From Ochotona curzoniae (lineage: Eukaryota; Chordata; Mammalia; Lagomorpha; Ochotonidae): 64,000 bases of DNA. Shown piece after piece: positions 22,795 through 34,414 of this stretch. The notes under the pieces were generated by a model. It did not search any database and was not told where the DNA came from. It saw only the letters and a program-made list of their open reading frames with translations. Within the stretch, counting starts at the first letter, position 1; every line of letters begins with the position of its first letter. The DNA lies in contig NW_024466307.1 of the NCBI RefSeq assembly GCF_017591425.1, positions 2,602,001 to 2,666,000 on the forward strand, read 5' to 3'. A program made the translations under genes and the position numbers.

Positions 22795-23103
22795 ATCCAT
22801 CCATCCTTCCATCCATCCTTCTATCCTTCCATCCATCCTTCCATCCATTCATCCATCCATCCATCCACCCATCCTTCCTTCCATCCATCCATCCATCCAT
22901 CCATCCATCCATCCATCCATCCATCCATCCATCTATCCTTCCATCCATCCATCCATCCATCCATCCATCCATCCATCCATCCATCCATCTATCCTTCCAT
23001 CTATCCTTCCATCCATCCATCCATCCATCCTTCCATCCATCCATCCTTCCATCCATCCATCCATCCATCCATCCATCCATCCTTCCATCCATCCTTCCAT
23101 CCA
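22795..23103 (+). repeat. (ATCC)n tetranucleotide array, ~77 units
   Basis: About 309 bp of ATCC/CCAT repeats, with scattered cctt and ctat variant units in clusters. Long open frames on both strands (HPSI-type and MDGW-type peptides) arise only because a 4-bp unit read in threes gives a stop-free 12-bp period. Confidence 0.98.
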
Positions 23104-24766
23104 CTGAGCTGATCACATGCATATGAAGTTCTTACATCGGAGTGTCCAGCCATCCTTGCACAAGAGTGGAAAAACAGTAAACCAATTGTAAAATAGCCCT
23201 CACCAATACAATGGCTGCTTATTTTATCATCAGACAAAAATCCTTAATTTGGTTTGGCAAAGTCAACTACCGTATAATATCTAAATGGGGGCCTTGGCAT
23301 TTTCAATGACTCAGTTCAATAACACAATTGTATATACAACGCATCCTCTTTTCCTAAGCTGATCCACACTGATAACATGAGAAAGGTCTAACCTAAAGGA
23401 ATCTGGGACAACTGTCCCTGTGGTCACGACAATTCACTTCCCTCCCAATACACAACACACTCGTCTCCTTTCTCACCCTTCCCCAAACCTCTCTTATTAC
23501 AGTCTTAGTGCAAAGACCACCGTGTGTCACCTGGATGAGGGTGCTGAGATGCGCAGATGCTCCTGGGTCCGACCCCTGCAGCCCCAGGCCCACCACTGTG
23601 AAGACCTGTTCTTGATCTCTGCGCATCACTTCCTTCACCTGCCTTTTGTACATTTCGCGGTGTCTACACAGTGCTGTTGGCTACACTGACAGACTCAGGA
23701 GAGTGAGGGGATCCTCTCACGGCACTTCCCTTGGCTCATGTTTCACATGGAGGACTGAAACCCATTGCCTTACAGCGTATGTCAGGGCCAAGAGAAATCA
23801 GAAAAATTGCTGATAATTCTTCTGAGAAGTACACAGGAGTCACCCTGAGCCAAAACAACCAAAGCGGAATAGATGCATCTTGTCCATCCCCACACCAGCC
23901 AGGTCAAGTGAGTGGATGTACCAACATAGCTACCCAGGATAAACAAAACAGAAAAATAAGTACACATCTTACCTCAGGCTACAAAGAATATAAGGGGCTT
24001 ATAAGGATTATATAGATGGCAAGAAAAATTAAACTGAATCCTATAGGACATTAGAGCAAGCATGGTGACAACATGGCAGGTAAAAGAAAGTCTAAAAATG
24101 GAATCTCAGATCACCTCCACCTGGTAAGGTGAACCTCAGACTAAGCTCTAGCTTGCCAATACTGATACACACTTAGAAAAACTTATACTACCCTTAAAGG
24201 CTTAAGATATGACTTCCCTCCCAGTTGGGGGTCTATGGCCCATTGGGACATTCTTCATTTATGAACAGCTACCCCATGCCAAAAGTACACACACTTAAGT
24301 AAGAGATGTGCCCACTTTGGTATCTCTTTCTGTTCTTACTTACCTGTATTTTGACTAACCTAGCAATATGAGTCTGTGTTGTGTGTATCTTACAATTTTG
24401 AGTTTCAGATTTCCTTTTGGCACCTGGCAAGCCCATAGGACAAGGCTTGTGTGCTCAGGGCCACATTCATGGTGCCCCGGCTCTCGGAAAGTGGAGCCTC
24501 CAATACCTGCTCCCACTCCTCTGTTAACCTGCTTAGATATGAGGCTGTTCTCATGTCTAAATTCATACTGAAATGCAAAATGAACACAAGAAACACTGAA
24601 AGGTCTCCCCTGGAGTTACACAGCACGTTATTACAGCAAGCACTTATTAGATCATACTCATTCCCAACGTTTATGCTCCTGCAACTTCAAATATAAATAC
24701 AAGAAGATTAAGTTCATGTTCATCTTAAATAGTTTCCCTTTTACACCCTTTCGTACCAGCAAGTTT
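23104..24766. other. intron 4, no recognised feature
   Basis: Mixed sequence. A G+C-richer part at 23400-23720 and a block at 24400-24620 have no family I can name. Confidence 0.4.
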
Positions 24767-24782
24767 CAACAGGGTGATTTTT

Positions 24783-25102
24783 AAAAAAGATTTTTTTTTT
24801 TCATCAGAAAGCAGATATATGTAGAGAAGGAGATACAGAGAGAAAGAGCTTTCATCCACTGGTTTAATCCCCAAGTGGCTGCAATGGTGGAAGCTGAGAT
24901 GATCCAAAGTTGGGAGCTTCTTGGCACCATGTGGGTGCAGGGTTGCCAAGGCTTTGGGCCATTCTCTACTGTCCTCCAAGGCCACAAGCAGAGAGCTGGA
25001 TGGGAAGTGGAGCAGCTGGTATATATGAGCCAGTGGCCATATGGGATCCCGATGGCAGATACAAGGAGAAAGACTTAGCTACTAGATTACCATCCAGAGC
25101 CC
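24783..25102 (-). mobile_element. CSINE, full length, reverse
   Basis: Reads from a T-run and agaaagcagatatatgtaga to ctagattaccatccagagcc. Flanks are caacagggtgattttt (24767-24782) and caacaaggtgattttt (25103-25118), a 16-bp target-site duplication with one mismatch. Confidence 0.92.
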
Positions 25103-25319
25103 CAACAAGGTGATTTTTTTTTTTTAAAGAGAAAGATATCAGTACTGCATCTATAGCCACTTGGCAAATAAAAAAAAAAAAACGAAGTAAAAAAATTCAT
25201 GCTCTCATACATAATGATCAGAAAAGAAACCAAATAGATAAATGTAAAAAATTAGAAATTTTTTCACAAAAGCTACTGCCCAAAAAAGGTTAACACCAGT
25301 TATAGAATAAAGGAAAACA

Positions 25320-25960
25320 AGTTTTAGCAATAATGTGAATAAGGAACACTTGCGTCCAGTAGGTTGAGGTAACTACCATACAGAAACACATGGAGCTTCC
25401 TCAAAGAACTAAAAATAATTACTATCTGATCCAGCAACTCCGCTTCTGGAGACAGAGCCAAAGAAACCGAATCTTCAACAAACAACTGCCCTCCCATGCT
25501 TACTGCAGCATTACTCCAAACAGTCATGATATGGAATGAATGGAAGCGTCCACCGGAGAAGAGATCAGTGACAAAACTGGGACCCTCGCAGTGCACAAGG
25601 GCAGCCCCTTGGTTTAAAAGGAAGGAAACCCTGCCATTTGTGACAACGCGGATGAGCCTGGAGACATCAGGCTAATGAAATAAGCCAGTCTCAAAAGGAC
25701 AAATGCAGATACTGCACGACTCCATTCCTACGTAAAATCGAAAATAGCTGAGCTCACTGACCCCAAAGAAGATGGGGAGGGAGAAACGGTGAGGTGTTGG
25801 TCAAGGGCACAGAGCTTTGGTCACTAGGATGAGCACACCCTGGAGATGTGCTGTGTGATGCGGGGCATGACTGACAGTCCTGTGTTGTCTGTTTCAACAT
25901 CGGCTGAGAGAGTTCATCTCATGTCAAGTGCTCTTACTGCAAAAAGACACTTAGAACCAA
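25320..25960 (+). mobile_element. Old L1, 3' end
   Basis: Order: acatggagcttcctcaaaga, ctatctgatccagcaactcc, cccatgcttactgcagcatt, aggaaaccctgccatttgtg, aatgaaataagccagtctca, tgtcaagtgctcttactgc. This is the 3' ORF2 and UTR of an L1M-type element. Confidence 0.85.
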
Positions 25961-27319
25961 AATCGAAAGGAACTGGGTGAAAACTCTGGGAGCTAACAGA
26001 TGGGTTCACAGTGTTGATTGTGACAATGAATGTGTACTTTCTCCAGTCCAATGCGAGCTCATCTCTGTCAACGTCAAGGACAGATGAGCCAGGGCGCCAG
26101 ACACTAAGGCTGGGCCACCATATTACTTTCTGTCATTACCCAAGAGTAAGAAAAGAGAACAGAATCCAGTTCAGAGACACACCGTGTCCTGGTAGCCACC
26201 TAGCTGCCTCTTCTCTACTTGTTCCTCCAGGCGGTGACAGCTTTCCCTGCTCACATTCCCAGAGATGCAGCAGCGAGCTCACTGCCCAGCAGTCTCACAC
26301 TGACTTACACAGACCCTGCCCGGCACCCTAGCTCTTCCCATCTCTTGGGTGTATCTCTTCCTCAAGCCACTTAGAGGGGCTTACTTCCCACGGCCTCAGG
26401 CTGTAGTGTCACCCTTGGAGGTGCAGTGCTGCTCTCCCTAGGCCCACGCCCTGTCCTAAGGGCTCCTTGCCCACAGGATGCCTCCCTCTGCCCAGCAGGA
26501 GAGCAGTGCTTCCCTGGAAGGGACTTCATCCTGATGTTGCAGTCCCAATCTTGCTTCCTGACACCCCGAAGGCAGCCCGTCCTGTGTGCAGTTGGTTCAG
26601 CAAGCTCAGTCTCCCAGTCACCTCCTGATTCTTACAGGCAATTTTTCTTAAAGAATTCTTCCTCATACTGCCTCCCGCTCTTTTTCTCCATTATCTCCTG
26701 ATTCTATCAACTGTCTAAGAGCAGATTTGTCATCACTGTTAGAATTGCTCAGGCAAACAACAGTGAGCTAGCCTTCCTAAGAACTAAGAAAAAACCCGAC
26801 ATTTTCATGTATGCATGGCAATGTTGGCTCTCTTGACTGGCTTTTCCTTTAATCCACAATGAATTTATTTGGGAAACTGAATTCAGTGGAGATATTGAGT
26901 CTTATGGTAGAAAAACCAAAAAGCTGCATAAAAGGAATTGAATATTTCCACTAGCATGTTTAGAAAATTTTATGTACAAAAGAAGAGGTTATCATTTATA
27001 AAAATCTTGTCATGAATTTTCTGGAGAAGAATTTAATTTTAAAAGTTTTTAAATGTGAAATTTCACAGATTAGAAGTGCTTCAACGTAAGACACATCTTT
27101 GATAACCTGGAGTTAGGCCTACCCTATCCTCAGTTTCAGCAAACCACAAATGCACTCTGGTACTTAGCTTTTAAAGTTAGGAGTCTCCTTTTTTACGAAA
27201 AAAGGACAATCAATTTCTTTAGGACCAGAACAAGAGCATGGATAACCCAGGGTACTTCTCAGGCGCCACAGTGAACAAAGAAAAACGCCACCATGCCCGT
27301 GTCAGCCGCGTTCACTTAC
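25961..27319. other. intron 4 next to exon 4, no recognised feature
   Basis: GC-richer and pyrimidine-rich at 26060-26700, then AT-rich. No repeat family is named with confidence and no downstream SSBP2 exon is seen. Confidence 0.45.
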
Positions 27320-27404
27320 ATAGTCGTGGAAGGCTTTTGCTTCACTCGAATGTTCACATGTTTCCCGTCTCTCTGGAGCTGCACAGTAGAGATCCCAGAA
27401 TACA
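27320..27404 (-). CDS. SSBP2: SSBP2 exon 4
   Basis: This 85-bp exon supplies the last base of the Cys codon (TG|T) and then 28 residues, [18 protein letters not shown] followed by [10 protein letters not shown], ending on TAT before the donor gtaagtga. The acceptor is cttttttag. It completes the SSBP N-terminal domain; the next exon in the family begins SAAAAPSP and opens the Pro/Gly-rich region. Glu in PERRETCEH is the main residue pointing to SSBP2 over SSBP3 (paralogue residues recalled, not searched). A young L1 tail sits about 150 bp upstream in intron 3, in the sense direction. I looked for the following Ala-rich exon on the minus strand between 1 and 27300 and did not find it. Confidence 0.95.
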
Positions 27405-27552
27405 CTAAAAAAGAAGCAGTGATGGAGCAGTGAGACAGTCGCACCACACCAATATGAGAAACCACAATTCCAAAAGCAGAAGACATGCTTCATACAAAAT
27501 TTTCTATGGCACAAATCTATCTTTGAAAGATTTACATCTAGGCAAGATTCTT

Positions 27553-27713
27553 TTTTTTTTTTTTTTTTTTTATTGTTGCTTACATTGTATTATGTAGTAC
27601 AGTTTTATAGGCGCTGGGGAATTCCCCCCACCCCTCCCATACCCCTCCCCCCCCCCATGGTGGATTCCTCCACCTTGTTGCATAACCATAGTTCAAGTTC
27701 AGTTGAGATTCAT
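27553..27713 (-). mobile_element. Young 5'-truncated L1 (3' tail only), sense to SSBP2
   Basis: On the minus strand it ends ggcgcctataaaactgtact style sequence after a G-rich tract, then a poly(A) of more than 20, as in lagomorph L1 3' UTRs. It is bounded by an exact 14-bp duplication, taggcaagattctt (27539-27552 and 27714-27727), so insertion was recent. It carries AATAAA on the minus strand (27569-27574). Confidence 0.92.
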
Positions 27714-27727
27714 TAGGCAAGATTCTT

Positions 27728-30069
27728 GAAGCAATTAAAGGGGGCCCTCCAGCTACCCTTCAGAAATGCAAAGAATGATTTTTCTAAAAGAAAGAAATAA
27801 TTTAAAAAATAACTTAGAATTTTTCATTTTTATAATTGGCTATTTATGACTTAAAACACTTGAATGGAGTAATTACAGTATTTTCACAATTTTTCCATGA
27901 GGAACACAAAGACTATAATATTCTAATTAAATTATTGAACAATAAAGTGGTTCACAAGATAGCTTTGTTGCCCAATCTGCAGAGCCCTACCCTAACCATT
28001 CAGTTACACTGGCCAAACAGACATAGTTTCTCATAATACCCTCTTGCGGTTACCCAAATAGATTAGTAACTGAAAATAAAGGAAGCCAAAGTCCTCTCTC
28101 TTCTCCCAGTCCAGAGGAATGGAAAGGAGTGGGAAGAAGCTGAAGCAAAGCGAAGTGGTTGGGTAAAGCACTGTCCCGCTTGTTACAAATCACAGCTCTG
28201 GTCATGCTGGCATTTAGCATGTCACAGTGGACATGAGCTAAGGATTAAGGAATCTGGAAAGCAAATATCTGGAAATTTTGGTTACAAGTAAAAGTAATTC
28301 TGATGATCTCTAGAATTATTTTTTCATCCCATTTTTCTGGTCCTATGGCTGTGGGAGGTAGACTAAGCCAAGCAGGTCAGCAGAGGTGGGGGGCATGTGG
28401 GAGGTGTGCTTGCTGGACAGTCCTGGAGCACACTGCTGAGCCTGATCAAAAACACGGCGCCCTCCTCCAGACACTGCGCCCTTTTTGGCATCGCATGGCA
28501 CATGTCTGACACGCCTGTCACATCACCAACACTGTGATTACCTTCCAAAAAGCATGAAACGCACATATGTTTTTCAGGCAAGCCACTGACGACACAGGTA
28601 GAAGTGACACAATAAATTTGGTGAGTGGCACCTGGACTTGTGTCTTGATTTTCAGAGCCCTACGGAGACTGACTCTCTCCCCTCGGCAGGGAGAGAAGAG
28701 ACAACACCAGGCAAACCCAGTCTCAGCATGAGGACAGTGCATCGCCCTCGGAGAGGGGGAACTAGGGTGCTGAGTCCCCGTGATGTCCCCTTTACCACTT
28801 GATTCATTGCCTTTCCTAACAAGGCAAAGGAAATCCATTATTTCCTCGCCTATTAAATACCTATGAAAAGCAAGAAACACAAAGAATATAATAAAGTCAG
28901 AAATAACTTAAACAAATCTCAATATTTTTCAGAAGGAAGCGATTCCAGCTGTCCTTGGCCTCCCTCGGCCCTTCGGAAGGAAGACTTCCAGATCTGCAGG
29001 CGCACAGGCACGCAGCTCAGATGTCCCCACCGGGTCAGGTCTGAATTAGTTCCTGGTAATTACTCTTCCTTTCATGTTCTTAAGGCACACCAAAGCTCTT
29101 AAGACTAAAATTTCACAGTATAGTTTTTCCAGTATTTGGTTTAATCACAGAATATCACATACAATAATATGACAAACAACTTAATATATCTACGTGTACC
29201 CTAATTTCCTGGTAAGTATCATTGAGACCTCTCCTGAAAATTATTCCAATATGTTATCTTTAGAAGGCTGCCTTACTCTGTGAATTGGGGAAAAAATGCA
29301 TTGTTTTTATTGTGTTTGTCCTAAACAGTATTAAACAACTACTAGAAATGATTATTTCCACTTCTATAATTAAATCAAATGTTTATCTTAGGATATTAAC
29401 GTTCTATTTTTAAGTTTGACTTCTGGACTCAGTGGGAAGTCAACAGTTTATAAGATCAAGCTTTGAGATAAGAAAACAAGTTACTAAAATACATAGGATA
29501 AGTTTATATATGTTATTGCTGAAAATGCTGTATGCCTTAGATATGATCTTCTGGAATAAAAGTAAGGAAGTGGATCCTTTAAAAACATTTTCCCATGGTA
29601 AGCTTTGTTCCGGGTCCCATCTTAAGTACATTTTTACCTGGGCATGCTTAATCCATGCCATGAATTCTAATCTCTCATTAGTTGAGAAGGCCAACAGAAA
29701 ATCATGCTATAAATAGAACTGGTTACGGAAAACACACAAAAATTGAGTAAACCTACAATTCAAAAAAAATTCTACTCATCAGAAGTCCCTTAATTAAGCC
29801 TATGGTCATCTATAAAACTTAAGGTATAAAATTAATTTAAAAGGTAATACTGGTAAGTTTCGCTGCCATGATACTCATTTTTAATTCATACTTCATTCAT
29901 TTTACAAGAACGAATACATACATATGCTTATCTTTCTTACCTATCAGCATCAGAAGTGGCACTTCAAAACTTTATCTTTTCCAGAAACTTCAATCATGGT
30001 TTGTTCTAGCAATGCAACCATAGTCAGCACTGTGTCTGAAAATTAATATAAAAATAGAAACTCTCTCTT
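27728..30069. other. intron 3, no recognised feature
   Basis: AT-rich unique-looking sequence for over 2.3 kb, with few or no recognisable repeats. Confidence 0.45.
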
Positions 30070-30312
30070 GGGCCCAGCTCGGTGGCTAAAGTGTTTGCCT
30101 TGAACGCACCAGGATTCTGTATGGGCACCGGTTCTAATCCTGGCAGCCCTGCTTCCCATCCAGCTCCCTGCTAGTGGCCTGGGAAAGCAGTCGAGGACGG
30201 CCCAAAGCCTTGGGATCCTGCACCCGTGTAGGAGACCTGGCTTCAGATCGGCGCAGCACCAGCCTTGTGGTCACTTAGGGAGTGAATCATCAGATGGAAG
30301 ATCTTCTCTCAC
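30070..30312 (+). mobile_element. CSINE, young type, 3' end lost
   Basis: Order: gggcccagctcggtggctaa, gcaccggttctaatcctggc, gcccaaagccttgggatcct, ggagtgaatcatcagatgga, then it departs from consensus after gaagatcttctctcac. There is no A-rich tail. Confidence 0.88.
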
Positions 30313-30849
30313 ATTCCCTGTTCTTTGCTTTCTCTCCTCACCCTGATCATATCTCTTATCCTAGCTGTCACCTACACTGTTTTATGAGATACATTTTTGG
30401 TGTAACTCAAGTCAAATCAATCATTTAGTACGCAAGGTCTATTATAGGCAAAACATACAAGACTAGTAATAACCTCTCAGCCAATTATAAGTATCACATC
30501 ATTCTAACATGCCAAGTGGCTTAATTCTGCTGCCTCCGCCTTCATGGGGTATTTGATTATTCTTGAATTTCATCCTGATATGCTCATTAGATTCTAAAAT
30601 CATTAGTATTAGCATACTACAAAATTGAACTTCCAACTGAAAGGTAAAATTAAATTCTCATAACAATAATATATACTTGTTTATATTCCTACAATGTTAC
30701 ATATATTTACTTTAGGGTATAAAAACCTGAGTTGAAGGTTACTCTAAAAGATGCTTTGTATTTGTATGCTATTAAATTGAAATGCACAATAGTTTCTACA
30801 ATAAAAACCGGAAATGGCTTGTATTTGGAAACTGCACAAGCTAATGTGC
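30313..30849. other. intron 3, no recognised feature
   Basis: AT-rich sequence with no repeat signature recognised. Confidence 0.4.
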
Positions 30850-31039
30850 ATGGGAAAGCGAGTCATGGCGCTGCTGCACCCTGCAGGAGATGAAGGTGAG
30901 GGTCCTGGCTCTGGCCTGACCCAACCCGGCTGCTATAGCCACTTAGAGAACAAACCAGCAGACAGAAGATCTCCATGTCTCTCTCCCTCTCTCTTGCTCT
31001 GCAGCTCTGCTTTTCAAATAAATAAAATAAATTTTTTTT
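30850..31039 (+). mobile_element. CSINE, 5'-truncated
   Basis: Begins at the gggaaagcgagtcatggcg position, has aacaaaccagcagacagaag, ends cttttcaaataaataaaata. Confidence 0.8.
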
Positions 31040-31040
31040 G

Positions 31041-31345
31041 AAGGCAGGCTTTGGAAGGGGCATGTGATATCCTGGGATATCCACACTCCAAAGTGGAGTA
31101 CTGGAGTTCTCCCCCTGGGTTTGAGTGATGGCTCCAATCACAATTCTAGTTTCCTTCTAATTCACAACCTGGAAAGCAGCGGGTGATGGCTCAAGGACTT
31201 GGTGCCCTGCCAATCTTCTGGGAGACCTGGCCTGAGCTCTGGCTTTGACTTGGCCCAGCTCTGAATATTCCAGAATGAAGCACCAGGTGGGGGAGTTTCT
31301 CTTTTCCCTGGCTCCCTCTCTCGTTCCATGTCATTCAATAATTTA
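31041..31345 (+). mobile_element. CSINE, old diverged subfamily
   Basis: Order: gggtttgagtgatggctcca, ctggaaagcagcgggtgatg, gctcaaggacttggtgccct, ctggcctgagctctggcttt, tgtcattcaataattta. Divergence is high; it directly follows another CSINE. Confidence 0.65.
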
Positions 31346-33049
31346 GCCTTAAGGCAATCATTATTACATTCTTGTGTCCCTACCTTGAGCACAAATTCTG
31401 AAGCCCAGTTCTAAAGAGCTAAGGATACGAGGTCAGGCAAACAGGATGTAAATCCGCCAGCCAATGGCTTTGCTACATGCAACTTTCAGTACAGCTGAGA
31501 GCTTTCTGGAAAAATGAATCACAGCTTTCATTAGTTCTCAAAAGACCTCATGACTTTAAAATTGATTTAAACTGAACAAATAGAATCTGAAACTATTTAT
31601 GTGTCCACAATTTATAATTATGGGTTACCTCCAGCTAAGCACAAATTACAAAAACTCACTTTGCTAACACAATACTTGAGATCAGCCTTACCCCTTGGAT
31701 AAAAGATCCACAGTGGTGTTCCCCTGTAAGAAGTCATTTTCCCAATAGCAACAGCATGCACCTGTTCCTGCCACAGCCCCAAGTGCCACTGTAAACTTGT
31801 ACGCTCTGGCTTTCCGGCGGCCCATGAGTCCTCTGCCTGCTCCTTGTCTTTTCTCTGGGTCTCCACAGCAGGGCTTCACGCCTACGAGTTGGCTTTATGA
31901 GGCTGCCACTGCCCCGGCTCAGCATCCTCCCCAGAAGACCTTGCACCCACCCCATGTCCTTGCAGACCAAACCAGAGCCTTCCAATTCAAGCTGAATGTC
32001 TCTTGTGAAACCCTTGGCCCCACTGCCTCTGCTCTGGCCATGCGGTAGAGCGGTTCCCTCCTCTTACACACAAGAGCTGTGCTGAAACCCCCCACCCCAC
32101 TTCTCCCTGCCTCCCCCCAGGACACCCGTTCCCTGATGGACCTCTCCACAATGCTGAACAGGAACCTCAGGGCTCCTCCCCCTGTTGGTCCTGGGCAGCC
32201 CCTCACATGAGCTTCTGCAAGAACTGACTGGGCCCACTGTCTCCAGACTCCCAGCCACTCCTTGAGCTGGGTGGTTGGGGTGTTCTGGCGAGCAGTTGGC
32301 CAGAACTGGATGGAGACCATCAGCAGCCTTCTCACTACATTTCAGACATGTGCATTCCTTGCTGTGACTTTAGCTGTGTCTCTGAGCGGATACCAGTGAC
32401 CTGCTTTCTCTCTTCTCTGGGTGATCCCTTGTTTTGGCTTCTGGATTTCCTCTGCCCTCTCTGGTTGCACTCCAGAGTCCTTTACAGCCCCCAGGAACCT
32501 CTGGACTTTGCAGCTACTGGCCCAGGGAAGGCTCAGTACCAGCCATGCTCTCTCCTCCTTTGCAGGTAACACCATGTGGCTGCATGGCCACCTCACCACC
32601 CCACCTATACCCAGGACCCCCAGAGCTGGCCACCGATCCACAGCATCAGAGGAATGACACATGTTTCCATTTCGGAGCAGCAAGGGTAGCCAGCTACCAG
32701 ATCCTGCCAACCCCATCTCTCAGTCTGCCCCTGTGTCCCTTGCTCCAGCGACACTGCTGTCCTTCTCAGTGAAGAGCCTCCTACCTGCTTCTCTGGCCTG
32801 AGCTCCCTCCGGTCCCCAGCTCACCACAGAACCATGGGGACTGCAGACAGGTACGCTGGCCTCCTGATTGTCCCACTTAATAACCAAACTGCACTGTGTT
32901 CTTTAGATCTAAGTACCAGCTCCCGGAGTACTACCCCAGCCTGCCCCGCCATCCCATCACCTCCATGCTCAACATGTCAAGGCTGTGTCTACACTGCCAG
33001 CTTGCCACAGCCTCTGCCTCTCACCTGCTGAGCCCTCTCAGCATGCATC
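31346..33049. other. intron 3, G+C-richer, pyrimidine-rich tract
   Basis: From about 31790 the plus strand is CT-rich. It may be upstream parts of the L2 element whose tail follows, but I cannot align it by eye. No exon signature is seen. Confidence 0.35.
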
Positions 33050-33292
33050 TGCCTGGGACACCCTCATCTCCCTTGTCTCCCTGGTCGACACCTACACATT
33101 CCCTAGACCTCGGCTTAGGTGCCAGCTGCTCTAGGGGAAACATGCCTAGCACATGCCCACAGGGATCTCTTTCTGGATACAGAGCCTGTTTCCAGCAGGA
33201 GGGTAGGGAGTGTATCTGTCTTACTCTATGAGGTGTCCACAGGATGTGGCATAGTGCCTGGTACATGCAAGGCACTCAGGAAGCATCTGGGC
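33050..33292 (+). mobile_element. L2 LINE, 3' end
   Basis: The block gggagtgtatctgtcttact, gatgtggcatagtgcctggt, acatgcaaggcactcaggaa is the conserved L2 3' tail (agtgcctggcacatagtagg type). This is an ancient insertion. Confidence 0.7.
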
Positions 33293-33739
33293 ACAGTGGA
33301 CAATAGGGAAGCGTTACAAGGTTTGCATAGACAAATGAGTAAATAAAATTTCAAGACACCACCACCAAAAGGCAAGCATAGGAAGATACAAAGGGAAGCC
33401 ACAGGCAACTGGCCACTGCTTGGCCATGCATTCCTGACTCCTGTGTGCAGTCTTTCACTGGATGAGCAGCTACAGTTTCAGACAGGGTTGGCCCATTCTA
33501 GAATTGCCCACCACATCATCACACCCATTTCCATCCCCTTAGGGAGGAGAGGTAAGGGTTCAAAGAGCAAAGTGGAACAGCACACCAACGTCTGGCTGCC
33601 AGCACAGTGGCCTGGCATCACGAGGACTAGGCAACTGATTCAGCAGAACACACTACATAGACAGGGCCAGGGACAAGAGCCATCCTCTCCTGTCACCACG
33701 AGGTAGGGAGGAAATCCCACACCTGGCCCCCACTGGTGT
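33293..33739. other. intron 3, no recognised feature
   Basis: No clear family recognised between the L2 tail and the LTR. Confidence 0.35.
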
Positions 33740-34108
33740 GAGGAAGTCCTGATCCCTGCCCCCACATGACAGTGTCAAGGTCTTCAGTGGATACTTGGGT
33801 TTCGATGAGGCGGTGAGGATGGGCCCTCAGGCTGAGGTCAGGGTTCTTTGTAAGAAGAGACACTCACAGAGCTCTTGCTCTCTCCCTGGCCACTGACCAC
33901 GCAAGGACACAGTGAGAGCGTGGCTGCCTTCACACAAGCCTACAAGGGAGCCCTCGTCAGAAACTGACCGCTCTGGCCCCTCCATCTCGGCCTCTAGCAG
34001 CCAGGTTTGCGGGACAGGAAGCGTCTGTGGCCTCCCCAGCCATCCTGTGGCACTGCATAAGGTGCAGCCCCGCTGGCCGAGGCTAGGCATACAGAGTTAG
34101 ATATTCTG
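33740..34108 (+). mobile_element. MaLR-type LTR (MLT1/MST-like)
   Basis: Order: cttcagtggatacttgggtt, gggttctttgtaagaagaga, cgcaaggacacagtgagagc, acaagcctacaagggagccc, gcctctagcagccaggtttg, gccatcctgtggcactgcat. This is the layout of a mammalian apparent-LTR retrotransposon LTR. No internal or coding region is seen, so it is a solo LTR. Confidence 0.65.
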
Positions 34109-34352
34109 CCTACTGGTGCTGGTTCCAATTTGACTCAGCAGTAGTATATTCTCAATAAGAAACATCAAACGCTGGTTTTGAGGGTTTTTGTTTTATGGTG
34201 TTTTTTTTTTTTTTTCTGATTGACTACCTTTCAGAAGACAATTTTATAAAACAAAACTCAATCCAATGGAAGCATGAAATCATACTCTGGTACAGCACAG
34301 GCCTGTAAGAATGCATTATCAATTCAGTAAAAATGAAGGAAAAGATACTTAC

Positions 34353-34414
34353 CACCACCAAGAGTGCAAGAATCCCGGTGGTTCTCCCAACGTGATGTTT
34401 TTTTCCCATCTTAT
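34353..34414 (-). CDS. SSBP2: SSBP2 exon 3
   Basis: This 62-bp exon opens with ATA AGA TGG and encodes IRWEKNITLGEPPGFLHSWW plus the first two bases (TG) of a Cys codon. The acceptor is cattttag and the donor is gtaagtat. It belongs to the highly conserved N-terminal domain of SSBP proteins that packs with the LisH dimer and contacts LDB1. The sequence includes a run of seven A residues (GGAAAAAAAC on the coding strand) across Glu-Lys-Asn codons. Intron 2 is phase 0 and intron 3 is phase 2, so the exon is asymmetric: its skipping shifts the frame, but joint skipping with exon 4 removes exactly 49 codons. Confidence 0.96.

Noticed and set aside
22662..23126. Long open frames on both strands giving HPSI-type and MDGW-type repeat proteins
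   Set aside because: They are by-products of the stop-free ATCC array; there is no conserved flanking sequence or splice context.
32300..32800. Possible exon cluster in the pyrimidine-rich part of intron 3
   Set aside because: Open frames lack recognisable domains; the region precedes an L2 tail and may be old LINE sequence.
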